This document shows positions 38,672 to 47,828 of a stretch of DNA of 64,000 nucleotides, in pieces; positions within the stretch are counted from its first letter, which is position 1; every line of letters begins with the position of its first letter. The notes below the pieces were generated by a model. That model worked only from the letters and a program-made list of their open reading frames with translations. It was not told where the DNA came from and ran no database searches. Source of the DNA: DATCMH01 sp036563505 (GTDB taxonomy: Bacteria > Pseudomonadota > Alphaproteobacteria > Rhizobiales > Beijerinckiaceae); contig DATCMH010000005.1 of assembly GCA_036563505.1 (NCBI GenBank), positions 1 through 64,000 of the forward strand, given 5' to 3'. A program made the position numbers and the translations under genes.

Positions 38672-41600
38672 ACGAGATCGCGCCCATCGCCGCCGGCCGC
38701 CGCGCCGCCGGCCCCGCGAAGCCGGCTGTCACGGGGCCGCGCATCTACAACCTGTTCCCGCCCCTGGTCGGCCCGGTCTCCGCCTGGACCGCCGAGCTGC
38801 CGCGCATCGCGGCCATGGGCTTCGACTGGGTCTACCTCAACCCGTTCCACGAGACGGGGGGCTCGGGCAGCCTCTACGCCGTCAAGGACCCGGGCCGGAT
38901 CGACCCGCGCTTCCGCGACGAGGGCGCGGGGGATGACGAGGCTCTGCGCCGCTTCACGCAGGCAGCGGAGGCGCTCGGCCTCAAGGTGATGACGGACCTC
39001 GTGGTGAACCACACGGCGCGGGACGCGCCGCTCGTCAGCGAGAAGCCGCACCTCTTCCGCCATGACCCGACAGGCGCGGTGGCGAGCCCCTTCGCCGTCG
39101 ATCCCGACGACCCGACGAAGCGCACGGTCTGGGGCGACCTCGCGGAGCTCGACTACCACGACCCGGGCGCGCGCGCCGAGCTCGTCGCCTACTGGAACGA
39201 CTATGTCGCCCGGCTGCAGGCGCTCGGCGTCAAGGGTTTCCGCTGCGACGCCGCCTACAAGGTTCCGCCGGAGGCCTGGGTCGCCCTGATCGGCGGGGCG
39301 CGGGCCCGCGACGCCTCCGTGCTCTTCGCGGCCGAGACGCTCGGCTGCACCTTCGAGGAGGCGCGGGCCACCGCGGGGGCCGGCTTCGACTACCTCTTCA
39401 ACTCCTTCGCCTGGTGGGACGGACGCGCGCCTTGGGCGCTCGGGCAGTACGAGGAGCTGCGGCTCCTCGCCCCCTCGATCGCGTTCCCCGAAAATCACGA
39501 CATGCCGCGGCTCGCGGCCTCGCTGCCCGAGGATCCGAGCGCCGCGGCGCGGGCGCTCAAGATGCGCTATGCCCTTGCGGCAACCTTCTCCGCGGGCGTC
39601 CTGATGCCGATCGGCTACGAGTGGGGCTATCGTCGCCCCCTCCACGTCGTCGAGACGACGCCTGAGGACCGGGAGGAGACGGGCGTCGACATCTCGGCCT
39701 TCATCGGCCAGATCAACCGCCTGCGGACAGAGCTGCCGGCGCTGAACGTCGAGGGCGCGCAATGGCGCGTGAGCGCGCCCGACGCCCCCGTGCTGGCCCT
39801 CCTGCGCTTCGACGCCGGGCATCCTGAGGCGGCGCGCCACGGAACGCTGGTGCTGGCGAACCTTACCGACCGGCCGGCCCTCGTCGACGCCGGCGCGCTC
39901 ATCGCCCGGGCGGGCGGGCTCCTCGACGGGTTCCGCGACCTCACCCCCGACCGGCCGGGCCTCGACTTCGCGCCCGGCAGCTTCGCGACCCTGGAGCCGC
40001 AGGAGATCCGCGTCCTCGCGGCCGTCCGCGCCATCCCGGCGCGCCTGCGCGCCAAGGCCAAGGCGCCGAGCGGTGAGGGGCGGGTCGTCATCGAGGCGGT
40101 CGAGCCGGAGATCGACGGCGGGCGCACCGCCGCCAAGCGCATCGTCGGCGAGGAGCTCGAGGTCACGGCCGACATCTTCAGCGACGGTCATGACGTGATC
40201 GCGGCCGAGGTCGTCTACCGCTGCGCCGGCGAGACGGAGTGGCGGCGCGCGCCGATGCGCTTCGTCGACAACGACCGCTGGGCCGGGCGCTTCCCGCTCA
40301 CCCGCAACGCCCGCTACCAATACACCGTCCAGGCCTGGCGCGCGCCCGACGCCACCTGGCGGACGGAGGTGCTGAAGAAGCAGGCCGCCGGCCTCGACCT
40401 ACGCCTCGAGACCATCGAGGGCTTGGCGCTCGTCGCCAGGGCCGCCGAGATCGCGGCGGCGCCGGGCGGCGGGGCAGAGGACGCCGCGGCGCTGGCTGCT
40501 CTGCGGGAGCGCCTCGCGGCCATGCCCGAGGGATCGCCCGACCAGCTCGCGCTGCTGCTGGAGGACGAGACGGCGGTGCTCCTCGCCCGCACGGCGGAGC
40601 GGCTCAACCTCTCCCGCTATCCCGTCACCCTCGAGGTGATCGCCGACCGTCTCGCGGCGCGGTTCTCGGCCTGGTACGAGATCTTCCCCCGCTCGCAATC
40701 GGGCGATCCGAACCGGCACGGCACCTTCGACGACGTCATCGCCCAGCTGCCCCGCATCCAGGCGATGGGCTTTGACGTGCTCTATTTCCCGCCGATCCAC
40801 CCGATCGGCGTCCGCAACCGGAAAGGCCGCAACAACTCCTTGACGGCGGAGCCCGGCGATCCGGGCAGCGTCTACGCCATCGGCTCGGAGGCCGGCGGCC
40901 ACACGGCGGTCCATCCGGAGCTTGGGACGCTCGACGACTTCCGCCGTCTCGTCGCACAGGCGCAGCGCCATGGCCTCGAGATCGCCCTCGACTTCGCCAT
41001 CCAGTGCTCGCCGGACCACCCCTGGATCAAGGAGCACCGGGAGTGGTTCGAGTGGCGCCCTGACGGCTCCATCCGCTACGCGGAGAACCCGCCCAAGAAG
41101 TACGAGGACATCGTCAACGTGCGCTTCTACGGCGAGGCTTTGCCCTCGCTCTGGATCGAGCTGCGCGACGCGGTGCTGTTCTGGGCCGAGCAGGGCGTTC
41201 GGATCTTCCGGGTCGACAACCCGCACACGAAGCCGATCCCGTTCTGGGAATGGATGATCCGGGAGGTCAACGACCGCTATCCGGATGTTCTCTTCCTCGC
41301 GGAGGCCTTCACCCGGCCCAAGATGATGAAGAAGCTCGCCAAGGTCGGCTTCCAGCAGTCCTACACCTACTTCACCTGGCGCAACACGAAGCAGGAGCTC
41401 GTCGACTACATCAACGAGCTCGCTGGCCCGATGGGCGAGACCTACCGGCCGAACTTCTTCGCCAACACGCCGGACATCAACCCGGTCTACCTCCAGACGA
41501 GCGGCCGCGCGGGCTTCGTCGTGCGCGGAACGCTGGCGGCGACCCTGTCCTCCGTCTACGGCCTCTACAACGGCTTCGAGCTCTGCGAGGCGGCGCCCGT

Positions 41601-42030
41601 GCCGAAGAAGGAGGAGTACCTCGACTCCGAGAAGTACGAGATCAAGGCCTGGGACTACGACCGCCCCGGCAACATCACGGAGCACGTCACCAAGCTCAAC
41701 CGCATCCGGCGCGAGAACCCGGCGCTCTGGGACTTCCGCAACACCCTGTTCCTGAATGCCTGGAACGACCAGATCCTGGCCTATGCCCGCCTGACGCCGG
41801 CCCGGGACAATTGCGTCCTCGTGCTGGTCAACCTCGACCCGCGCAACCGCCAGGAATGCACCTACGAGGTGCCGCTCTGGGAGTTCGGCCTGCCCGACCA
41901 CGGCTCGATCGAGGCCGAGGACCTGTTGGGCGGCACCCGCTTCACCCTCCACGGTAAGACGCACCGCATCGCCCTCGACCCGGCCGAGCGCCCGGTGGTG
42001 ATCTGGCGGCTCATTCCGCCTCGGAGATAG
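38668..42030 (+). CDS. glgE: fusion: GH13 alpha-amylase-like domain plus GlgE maltosyltransferase
   Basis: A 1120-residue protein, about 450 residues longer than usual GlgE. Residues about 25-440 are a GH13 domain (LVGPVSAWTAELPRIAAMGF; FRCDAAYKVP with Asp194; FAAETLGC with Glu223; PENHDMPR with Asp278), all catalytic residues kept. From about 455 follows a full GlgE: the DUF3416 N domain, DVLYFPPIHPIGVRNRKGRN, nucleophile in FRVDNPHTKPIPFWEW near 850, Glu in LAEAFTRPKMM near 879 and ANTPDINPVYLQ. GlgE moves maltose from maltose-1-phosphate to glucan. The extra domain may be an amylase or a substrate-channelling module. ATG overlaps the preceding stop (ATGA). Confidence 0.9.
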   Translation: MNEIAPIAAGRRAAGPAKPAVTGPRIYNLFPPLVGPVSAWTAELPRIAAMGFDWVYLNPFHETGGSGSLYAVKDPGRIDPRFRDEGAGDDEALRRFTQAAEALGLKVMTDLVVNHTARDAPLVSEKPHLFRHDPTGAVASPFAVDPDDPTKRTVWGDLAELDYHDPGARAELVAYWNDYVARLQALGVKGFRCDAAYKVPPEAWVALIGGARARDASVLFAAETLGCTFEEARATAGAGFDYLFNSFAWWDGRAPWALGQYEELRLLAPSIAFPENHDMPRLAASLPEDPSAAARALKMRYALAATFSAGVLMPIGYEWGYRRPLHVVETTPEDREETGVDISAFIGQINRLRTELPALNVEGAQWRVSAPDAPVLALLRFDAGHPEAARHGTLVLANLTDRPALVDAGALIARAGGLLDGFRDLTPDRPGLDFAPGSFATLEPQEIRVLAAVRAIPARLRAKAKAPSGEGRVVIEAVEPEIDGGRTAAKRIVGEELEVTADIFSDGHDVIAAEVVYRCAGETEWRRAPMRFVDNDRWAGRFPLTRNARYQYTVQAWRAPDATWRTEVLKKQAAGLDLRLETIEGLALVARAAEIAAAPGGGAEDAAALAALRERLAAMPEGSPDQLALLLEDETAVLLARTAERLNLSRYPVTLEVIADRLAARFSAWYEIFPRSQSGDPNRHGTFDDVIAQLPRIQAMGFDVLYFPPIHPIGVRNRKGRNNSLTAEPGDPGSVYAIGSEAGGHTAVHPELGTLDDFRRLVAQAQRHGLEIALDFAIQCSPDHPWIKEHREWFEWRPDGSIRYAENPPKKYEDIVNVRFYGEALPSLWIELRDAVLFWAEQGVRIFRVDNPHTKPIPFWEWMIREVNDRYPDVLFLAEAFTRPKMMKKLAKVGFQQSYTYFTWRNTKQELVDYINELAGPMGETYRPNFFANTPDINPVYLQTSGRAGFVVRGTLAATLSSVYGLYNGFELCEAAPVPKKEEYLDSEKYEIKAWDYDRPGNITEHVTKLNRIRRENPALWDFRNTLFLNAWNDQILAYARLTPARDNCVLVLVNLDPRNRQECTYEVPLWEFGLPDHGSIEAEDLLGGTRFTLHGKTHRIALDPAERPVVIWRLIPPRR

Positions 42031-42137
42031 CGAATGGCGAGTGGTGAATGGCGAGTGGGGAGGGCGCGCGCCGGACCAGTCGCGGTCAGTCGCCTCGTCG
42101 TGCTCGCCCCGCTCGCCATTCACCACTCACCATTCGC
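42030..42137. repeat. imperfect palindrome, 31-bp arms, before treS
   Basis: The arms at 42030-42060 and 42107-42137 are reverse complements at 29 of 31 positions, separated by 46 bp. Each arm is itself a doubled 14-bp unit (core GAATGGCGAGTG). The element begins at the glgE stop codon and ends 9 bp before the treS ATG, so the transcript would form a long hairpin there. It resembles mobile or repeat palindromes of Hyphomicrobiales; no good ribosome binding site remains next to the treS ATG. Confidence 0.75.
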
Positions 42138-42146
42138 CCGGACCCC

Positions 42147-45100
42147 ATGATCGATCGCAGCGACACGCAGTGGTACCGCGACGCCATCATCTACCAGTTG
42201 CACGTGAAGTCGTTCTTCGACGCCAACGGCGACGGGATCGGCGACTTCGAGGGCGTGACGCAGAAGCTCGACTACGTGAAGGATCTCGGTGTCACCGCGA
42301 TCTGGATCATGCCGTTCTACCCCTCGCCCCTGCGCGACGACGGCTACGACATCGCGGATTACCGGGGCATCAACCCGTCCTACGGCGCGATGCGCGACTT
42401 CCGCCGCCTCGTGAAGGAGGCGCATGACCGGGGCCTGCGGGTGATCACGGAGCTCGTGATCAACCACACCTCGGACCAGCATCCGTGGTTCCAGAAGGCG
42501 CGGCGCGCCAAGCCTGGCTCGGCGGCGCGGGATTTCTACGTCTGGTCGGACACGGACAAGCGCTATTCCGACACCCGCATCATCTTCCTCGACACGGAAG
42601 CTTCGAACTGGACCTGGGACCCGGTCGCGAACGCCTATTTCTGGCACCGCTTCTACAGCCACCAGCCGGATCTGAACTTCGACAATCCGAAGGTGCTCGA
42701 GGCCGTGCTCGACACCATGCGCTACTGGCTCGACATGGGCGTCGATGGGCTTCGCCTCGACGCCATCCCCTACCTGATCGAGCGGGAAGGCACGAACTGC
42801 GAGAACCTTCCTGAGACGCACGACGTCATCAAGCGCATCCGGGCGGCCCTCGACGCCGGCTATTCGGACCGCATGCTGCTGGCCGAGGCCAATCAGTGGC
42901 CTGAAGAGACGGCGGAGTATTTCGGCGACGGCGACGAGTGCCACGCCGCCTTCCACTTTCCCCTGATGCCCCGCATGTACATGGCGTTGGCCCAGGAGGA
43001 CCGGCACCCGATCACCGACATCATGCGCCAGACCCCGGAGATTCCGGAGGGCTGCCAATGGGCGATCTTCCTGCGCAACCACGACGAGCTCACCCTCGAG
43101 ATGGTCACCGACAAGGAGCGGGACTATCTCTGGACGTTCTATGCCGCCGAGCGCCGGGCCCGGATCAACCTCGGCATCCGGCGGCGGCTGGCGCCCCTCG
43201 TCGAGAACGACCGGCGCAAGATCGAGGTCCTGAACTCCCTCCTCCTCTCGATGCCGGGCACGCCGGTGCTCTACTACGGCGACGAGATCGGGATGGGCGA
43301 CAACATCTATCTCGGCGACCGCGACGGCGTGCGCACCCCGATGCAGTGGTCGCCCGACCGCAACGGCGGCTTCTCCCGCGCCGACCCCTCGCGCCTGTTC
43401 CTGCCGGCGATCCAGGATCCGATCTACGGCTTCGACGCGGTGAACGTGGAGGCCCAGGCGCGCAGCCCCGCGAGCCTGCTCAACTGGACGCGGCGCATGG
43501 TGGCCCTGCGCCGGGGTCATCCGGCCTTCGGGCGCGGCTCCTTGCGCTTCCTCTACCCCGCCAACCGCAAGGTGCTGGCCTATATCCGCGAGCACGAGGG
43601 CGACACGATCCTGTGCGTCGTCAACCTCTCCCGCGCGCCGCAGGCCGTCGAGCTCGACTTGTCGGATTACCGCGGCGCGACGCCTGTCGAGATGACGGGC
43701 GGCAGTCCCTTCCCGCGCATCGGCGAGCTGCCCTACCTGCTCTCGCTGCCGGCCTACGGCTTCTACTGGTTCGCCCTCTCGACCACCGATGTCGACGAGG
43801 AGCGCTTCGGCCCGGCGCCGAACCCCGAGCTCTTCACCCTCGTCCTGCAGGGGCCCCTCGACTCGCTTCTGAAGGGCCGCGAGCGCACCGCCTTCGAGAC
43901 CACGGTCGCGCCGCGCTTCATCGCTTCGCGCCGTTGGTTCGGCGACAAGGACAAGCGCGTCGTCGGCATCCGGGTGCTCGACGTCGCGACGATGAAGAAC
44001 CGCGATGGGCGGGACGCCTTCCTCCTGCCCCGGGTGCAGGTGGTGTTTCGCACCGGCGACCGGCAGGATTACTTCGTGCCCCTCGCCGTCGAGGAGGGTC
44101 GCGAGGACGAGAGCCTCATGCCGTACGCCGTCGCCCGCGTGCGGCGCGGCCCGCGCATGGGACTGATGTTCGGGGCAGCCTCCTCGCCCGAATTCGGCGT
44201 GGCGGTCATCGACGCGATCCGGAATGGAACCGAGATCGCCACGCCCGAAGGCACCCTGCGCTTCCGTGCGACCGGCGGCTTCGACCCGGAACAGGACCCC
44301 GACCCGGCCGACGTGCGCCGCCTCGGGGGCGAGCAGTCGAACACCTCCATCGCTTTCGGGTCGCGGATGATCCTGAAGCTCTATCGGCGTCTCCAGCCCG
44401 GCATCCATCCGGAGGTGGAGGTCGGGCGCTTCCTCACCGAGGTGGCGCGCTTCGAGAACACGCCGGCGCTGCTCGGCACCGTGGAGCATATCGGCGACGA
44501 CGGCACCGTGACGGCGCTCGCCGTGCTCCAGAGCTTCGTGCGCAACCAGGGCGACGCCTGGACCTGGATCGTCGACGCCCTTCGCCGCGAGCTCGATGAT
44601 CTGGCCGTCATCCCGGAGGCCGAGATCGCGGAGGAGACCGCGCGGGGCTTAGGGATCCACCAGCCCATCGTCGAGGCGCTTGGCCGGCGCACGGCGGAGC
44701 TGCATCGCGCCTTCGCGACCCCGACCGACGACCCGGCCTTCGCCGCCGAGCCGCTCTCAGCCGCCGATCTCGACGTCGCAGCCGACGATGCCGCGGCGCA
44801 GGGCGAGCGGGCCTTCGCCGCCCTCGAGCGCCTCGCCGCGCAGGATCGTCCGGCGCTCGCGTCGCTCGCAGCCCGGCGTGAGGAATGCCTCGCCGTCATC
44901 GATCGCCTGCGCCGGGCGGCGCCCGGCGCGGTCAAGACCCGCGTGCACGGCGACTACCATCTCGGTCAGGTGCTCGTCGTCGGCAACGACGTCATGATCC
45001 TGGACTTCGAGGGCGAGCCCTCCCGCCCTGCCGAGGAGCGGCGGGCCAAGTCCTCGCCCCTGCGGGATGTCGCCGGGATGCTGCGCTCCTTCGCCTATGC

Positions 45101-45401
45101 CGCAGAGACGGCGGGCCGGGACGTGGCTGCCCGCTTCCCGGAAGCCTCGCCACGCATCCTTGCCGCCGCCGAGACCTGGCGGCGACTCGCGACGGCCGGC
45201 TTCCTCGACGCCTACGCGGAGGCCGCCCGAGGCAGCCCGGTCTGGGTCGAGGACGCGGGCACCCGCGCCGGCCTGCTGCAGCTTCATCTCCTCGCCAAGG
45301 CGCTCTACGAGGTGAATTACGAGGCGAGCAACCGGCCGGACTGGATCGACATCCCGGTCCAAGGCGTTCTGTCGATCTTGGACCAGAGCGAACGGGGCTG
45401 A
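42147..45401 (+). CDS. treS: trehalose synthase fused to maltokinase (TreS-Mak)
   Basis: A 1084-residue bifunctional protein. Residues about 1-550 are GH13_16 TreS, which interconverts maltose and trehalose: QWYRDAIIYQLHVKSFFDAN, LRLDAIPYLIEREGTNCEN with Asp205, LLAEANQWPEE with Glu247, and FLRNHDELTLEMVT. The C-terminal third is a maltokinase of the aminoglycoside-phosphotransferase fold: GGEQSNTSIAFGSRMILKLY, HGDYHLGQVL near 932-944 and LDFEGEPSRPAEERR. It phosphorylates maltose to maltose-1-phosphate, the GlgE substrate. ATG 42147 is used; the frame before it runs through the palindrome. Ends 4 bp before glgB. Confidence 0.93.
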   Translation: MIDRSDTQWYRDAIIYQLHVKSFFDANGDGIGDFEGVTQKLDYVKDLGVTAIWIMPFYPSPLRDDGYDIADYRGINPSYGAMRDFRRLVKEAHDRGLRVITELVINHTSDQHPWFQKARRAKPGSAARDFYVWSDTDKRYSDTRIIFLDTEASNWTWDPVANAYFWHRFYSHQPDLNFDNPKVLEAVLDTMRYWLDMGVDGLRLDAIPYLIEREGTNCENLPETHDVIKRIRAALDAGYSDRMLLAEANQWPEETAEYFGDGDECHAAFHFPLMPRMYMALAQEDRHPITDIMRQTPEIPEGCQWAIFLRNHDELTLEMVTDKERDYLWTFYAAERRARINLGIRRRLAPLVENDRRKIEVLNSLLLSMPGTPVLYYGDEIGMGDNIYLGDRDGVRTPMQWSPDRNGGFSRADPSRLFLPAIQDPIYGFDAVNVEAQARSPASLLNWTRRMVALRRGHPAFGRGSLRFLYPANRKVLAYIREHEGDTILCVVNLSRAPQAVELDLSDYRGATPVEMTGGSPFPRIGELPYLLSLPAYGFYWFALSTTDVDEERFGPAPNPELFTLVLQGPLDSLLKGRERTAFETTVAPRFIASRRWFGDKDKRVVGIRVLDVATMKNRDGRDAFLLPRVQVVFRTGDRQDYFVPLAVEEGREDESLMPYAVARVRRGPRMGLMFGAASSPEFGVAVIDAIRNGTEIATPEGTLRFRATGGFDPEQDPDPADVRRLGGEQSNTSIAFGSRMILKLYRRLQPGIHPEVEVGRFLTEVARFENTPALLGTVEHIGDDGTVTALAVLQSFVRNQGDAWTWIVDALRRELDDLAVIPEAEIAEETARGLGIHQPIVEALGRRTAELHRAFATPTDDPAFAAEPLSAADLDVAADDAAAQGERAFAALERLAAQDRPALASLAARREECLAVIDRLRRAAPGAVKTRVHGDYHLGQVLVVGNDVMILDFEGEPSRPAEERRAKSSPLRDVAGMLRSFAYAAETAGRDVAARFPEASPRILAAAETWRRLATAGFLDAYAEAARGSPVWVEDAGTRAGLLQLHLLAKALYEVNYEASNRPDWIDIPVQGVLSILDQSERG

Positions 45402-45405
45402 CACG

Positions 45406-47661
45406 ATGACCACCGACGTCGAGATCGAGCGGCCGGCGCCGCGTGCCCGGCGCCCGGCCGCCCCGAAAGCGCCCTCGGTGCCGCCGGAGGCGGTCGCGGC
45501 CCTCCTCCGGGCCGAGCACGGCGACCCCTTCGGCCTGCTCGGGCCGCACAAGGTCTCCGCCACGCAATGGGAGGTGCGGGCCTTCCTGCCGGGCGCCACG
45601 GCCGCCGCGGTCGTCGGCCGCGACGGCGGGGAACTTGCGGCCATGGAGAGCCAGCACGAGGCCGGCTTCTTCGTTGGCCGCTTCGCAGCCAAGCAGCGGC
45701 CTGACTACCGCCTCAAGATTGAGGCGCCCTGGGGTACGGAGCTGCGCACCGATCCCTATTCCTTCGGCGAGATCCTGACCGGGGACGAGGTGGCGCGCAC
45801 CCGCAGCGTGGGCGACGACGCCCTCTTCCGGGTCCTCGGTGCCCATCCGCGCCGCGTCGGCGAGGCGGACGGGTTCCTCTTCGCCGTCTGGGCCCCGAAC
45901 GCCCGGCGTGTCAGCGTGGTCGGCGACTTCAACGCCTGGGACGGGCGCCGCCACCCGATGCGGCTTCGCCACGACGGCGGCATCTGGGAACTGTTCATCC
46001 CCGATCTCCCGCCCGGCGGCGCCTACAAGTACGAGATCAAGGGCGCCGATGGGGGTATCCACCTCAAGGCCGATCCGCTGGCCTTCTACGCCGAGCGCCC
46101 GCCCGCCAACGCCTCGCGCCTCTCAGGCCTGCCCGCTCTCGACTGGAACGACGCGGCCTGGATGGCCTCCCGAGGCGCGCGGGACCCGCGCAAGGCGCCG
46201 ATGTCCGTCTACGAATGCCACCTCGGCTCCTGGGCCCGGGTGCCGGAGGAGGGCAACCGCTATCTCACCTACCGCGAGCTCGCCGAGCGGCTGATCCCCT
46301 ACGTCAAGGACCTCGGCTTCACCCATCTCGAGCTCCTGCCGATCACGGAATTCCCCTTCGATGGCTCCTGGGGCTACCAGCCTGTCTCGCTCTTCGCGCC
46401 GACGAGCCGCTTCGGGCCGCCGGAGGACTTCAAGGTCTTCGTCGAGGCGGCCCATGCCGCGGGCATCGGCCTGCTGCTCGACTGGGTGCCGGGCCACTTC
46501 CCCAACGACCCGCACGGCCTCGGTCTCTTCGACGGCACCCACCTCTACGAGCACGCCGACCCGCGCCAGGGCTACCACCAGGATTGGGGCACCTACATCT
46601 ACAATTACGGGCGCCAGGAAGTGGCGGCCTTCCTCGTCGCCAACGCCCGCTTCTGGCTCGAGCACTACCACTTCGACGGGCTTCGCATCGATGCCGTGGC
46701 CTCGATGCTCTACCTCGACTATTCTCGCAAGGCGGGGGAATGGGTGCCCAACCGCTACGGCGGCAACGAGAACCTCGAGGCCATCGACGTCCTGCGCAAG
46801 ACCAACGAGACGGTCTACAGCGCCTCGCCCGGCGTGGTGACGGTGGCGGAGGAGTCCACCGCCTGGCCCGGCGTCTCGCACCCGACCTACACGGGAGGCC
46901 TCGGCTTCGGCTTCAAGTGGAACATGGGGTGGATGCACGACACCCTGCGCTACATCTCCAAGGAGCCGATCCACCGGCGCTACCACCACCACGACCTCAC
47001 CTTCGGCCTGCTCTACGCCTTCACCGAGAACTTCGTGCTGCCCCTCTCCCACGACGAAGTGGTGCACGGGAAAGGCTCGCTGATCGGCAAGATGCCCGGC
47101 GACCGCTGGCAGCGCTTCGCGAACTTGAGGGCCTATTACGGCTTCATGTGGGGGCATCCGGGCAAGAAGCTCCTTTTCATGGGCGGCGAGATCGCCCAGG
47201 AGCGGGAGTGGAACCACGACACGTCTCTCGACTGGCACCTCCTCAACGACCCGTTCCACGAGGGCGTGCGCCGTCTCGTCCGCGACCTCAACCGCCTACA
47301 CCGCGAGATGCCGGCGCTCCACGAGCGCGACACCGAGGCATCAGGCTTCCAATGGCTCGTCTCCGATGATGCTGAGAACAGCGTCATCGCCTGGGCCCGC
47401 CGCGGCGACGACCCGGAGAGGCTCGTCGTGGTGGTGTGCAACTTCACCCCCGTGCCGCGGGAAGGCTACCGGGTCGGCGTCCCGCTGCCGGGCTTCTATC
47501 GCGAGGTGCTCAACACGGATGCCGACATCTACGGCGGCTCGAATGTCGGCAACGGGGGCGGCGTCCAGGCGGAGTGCAACGAGGCCCACGGCCAGCCCTG
47601 CGCCCTGACGCTGACCTTGCCCCCGCTCGGGGCGGTCTACCTGGAGCGGGTGGCATCGTGA
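45406..47661 (+). CDS. glgB: 1,4-alpha-glucan branching enzyme
   Basis: A 751-residue GH13_9 enzyme that adds alpha-1,6 branches to the linear glucan made by GlgE. N1 module about 25-130 (LRAEHGDPFGLLGPHKVSAT), CBM48 about 145-240 (FAVWAPNARRVSVVGDFNAW), then the barrel with DGLRIDAVASMLYLDY (Asp429), VTVAEESTAWPGVS (Glu482) and LPLSHDEVVHGKGSL. C-terminal beta domain present. ACACG precedes the ATG; the gene follows treS by 4 bp. It is the last gene of the block before the second palindrome. Confidence 0.94.
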   Translation: MTTDVEIERPAPRARRPAAPKAPSVPPEAVAALLRAEHGDPFGLLGPHKVSATQWEVRAFLPGATAAAVVGRDGGELAAMESQHEAGFFVGRFAAKQRPDYRLKIEAPWGTELRTDPYSFGEILTGDEVARTRSVGDDALFRVLGAHPRRVGEADGFLFAVWAPNARRVSVVGDFNAWDGRRHPMRLRHDGGIWELFIPDLPPGGAYKYEIKGADGGIHLKADPLAFYAERPPANASRLSGLPALDWNDAAWMASRGARDPRKAPMSVYECHLGSWARVPEEGNRYLTYRELAERLIPYVKDLGFTHLELLPITEFPFDGSWGYQPVSLFAPTSRFGPPEDFKVFVEAAHAAGIGLLLDWVPGHFPNDPHGLGLFDGTHLYEHADPRQGYHQDWGTYIYNYGRQEVAAFLVANARFWLEHYHFDGLRIDAVASMLYLDYSRKAGEWVPNRYGGNENLEAIDVLRKTNETVYSASPGVVTVAEESTAWPGVSHPTYTGGLGFGFKWNMGWMHDTLRYISKEPIHRRYHHHDLTFGLLYAFTENFVLPLSHDEVVHGKGSLIGKMPGDRWQRFANLRAYYGFMWGHPGKKLLFMGGEIAQEREWNHDTSLDWHLLNDPFHEGVRRLVRDLNRLHREMPALHERDTEASGFQWLVSDDAENSVIAWARRGDDPERLVVVVCNFTPVPREGYRVGVPLPGFYREVLNTDADIYGGSNVGNGGGVQAECNEAHGQPCALTLTLPPLGAVYLERVAS

Positions 47662-47673
47662 GGCTGCGTGGTA

Positions 47674-47802
47674 CCTCCCTCCCCTCAGGCGAGGGTTGGG
47701 GTGGGGTATGCCGCCGACCAGCGGCAATCAGTGCCTGATCGGAACTGCCTGCGGTCGCGCCTGCGGCGCGTACCCCACCCTGCCCTCCCCTGAGGGGAGG
47801 AA
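47674..47802. repeat. imperfect palindrome after glgB
   Basis: The left arm from 47678 (CCTCCCCTCAGG onward) and the right arm ending at 47800 match as reverse complements at about 27 of 31 positions, including TACCCCACCC with GGGTGGGGTA. The centre holds further G/C-rich half-matches. It follows the branching-enzyme gene and could end its transcript or be a repeat-element copy. Confidence 0.65.
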
Positions 47803-47828
47803 AACACGGCGAGGTTGCTCATCAAGCG

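Noticed and set aside
42120..44489. 789-codon minus-strand frame
   Set aside because: Antisense to treS-maltokinase; composition is a reflection of the coding strand.
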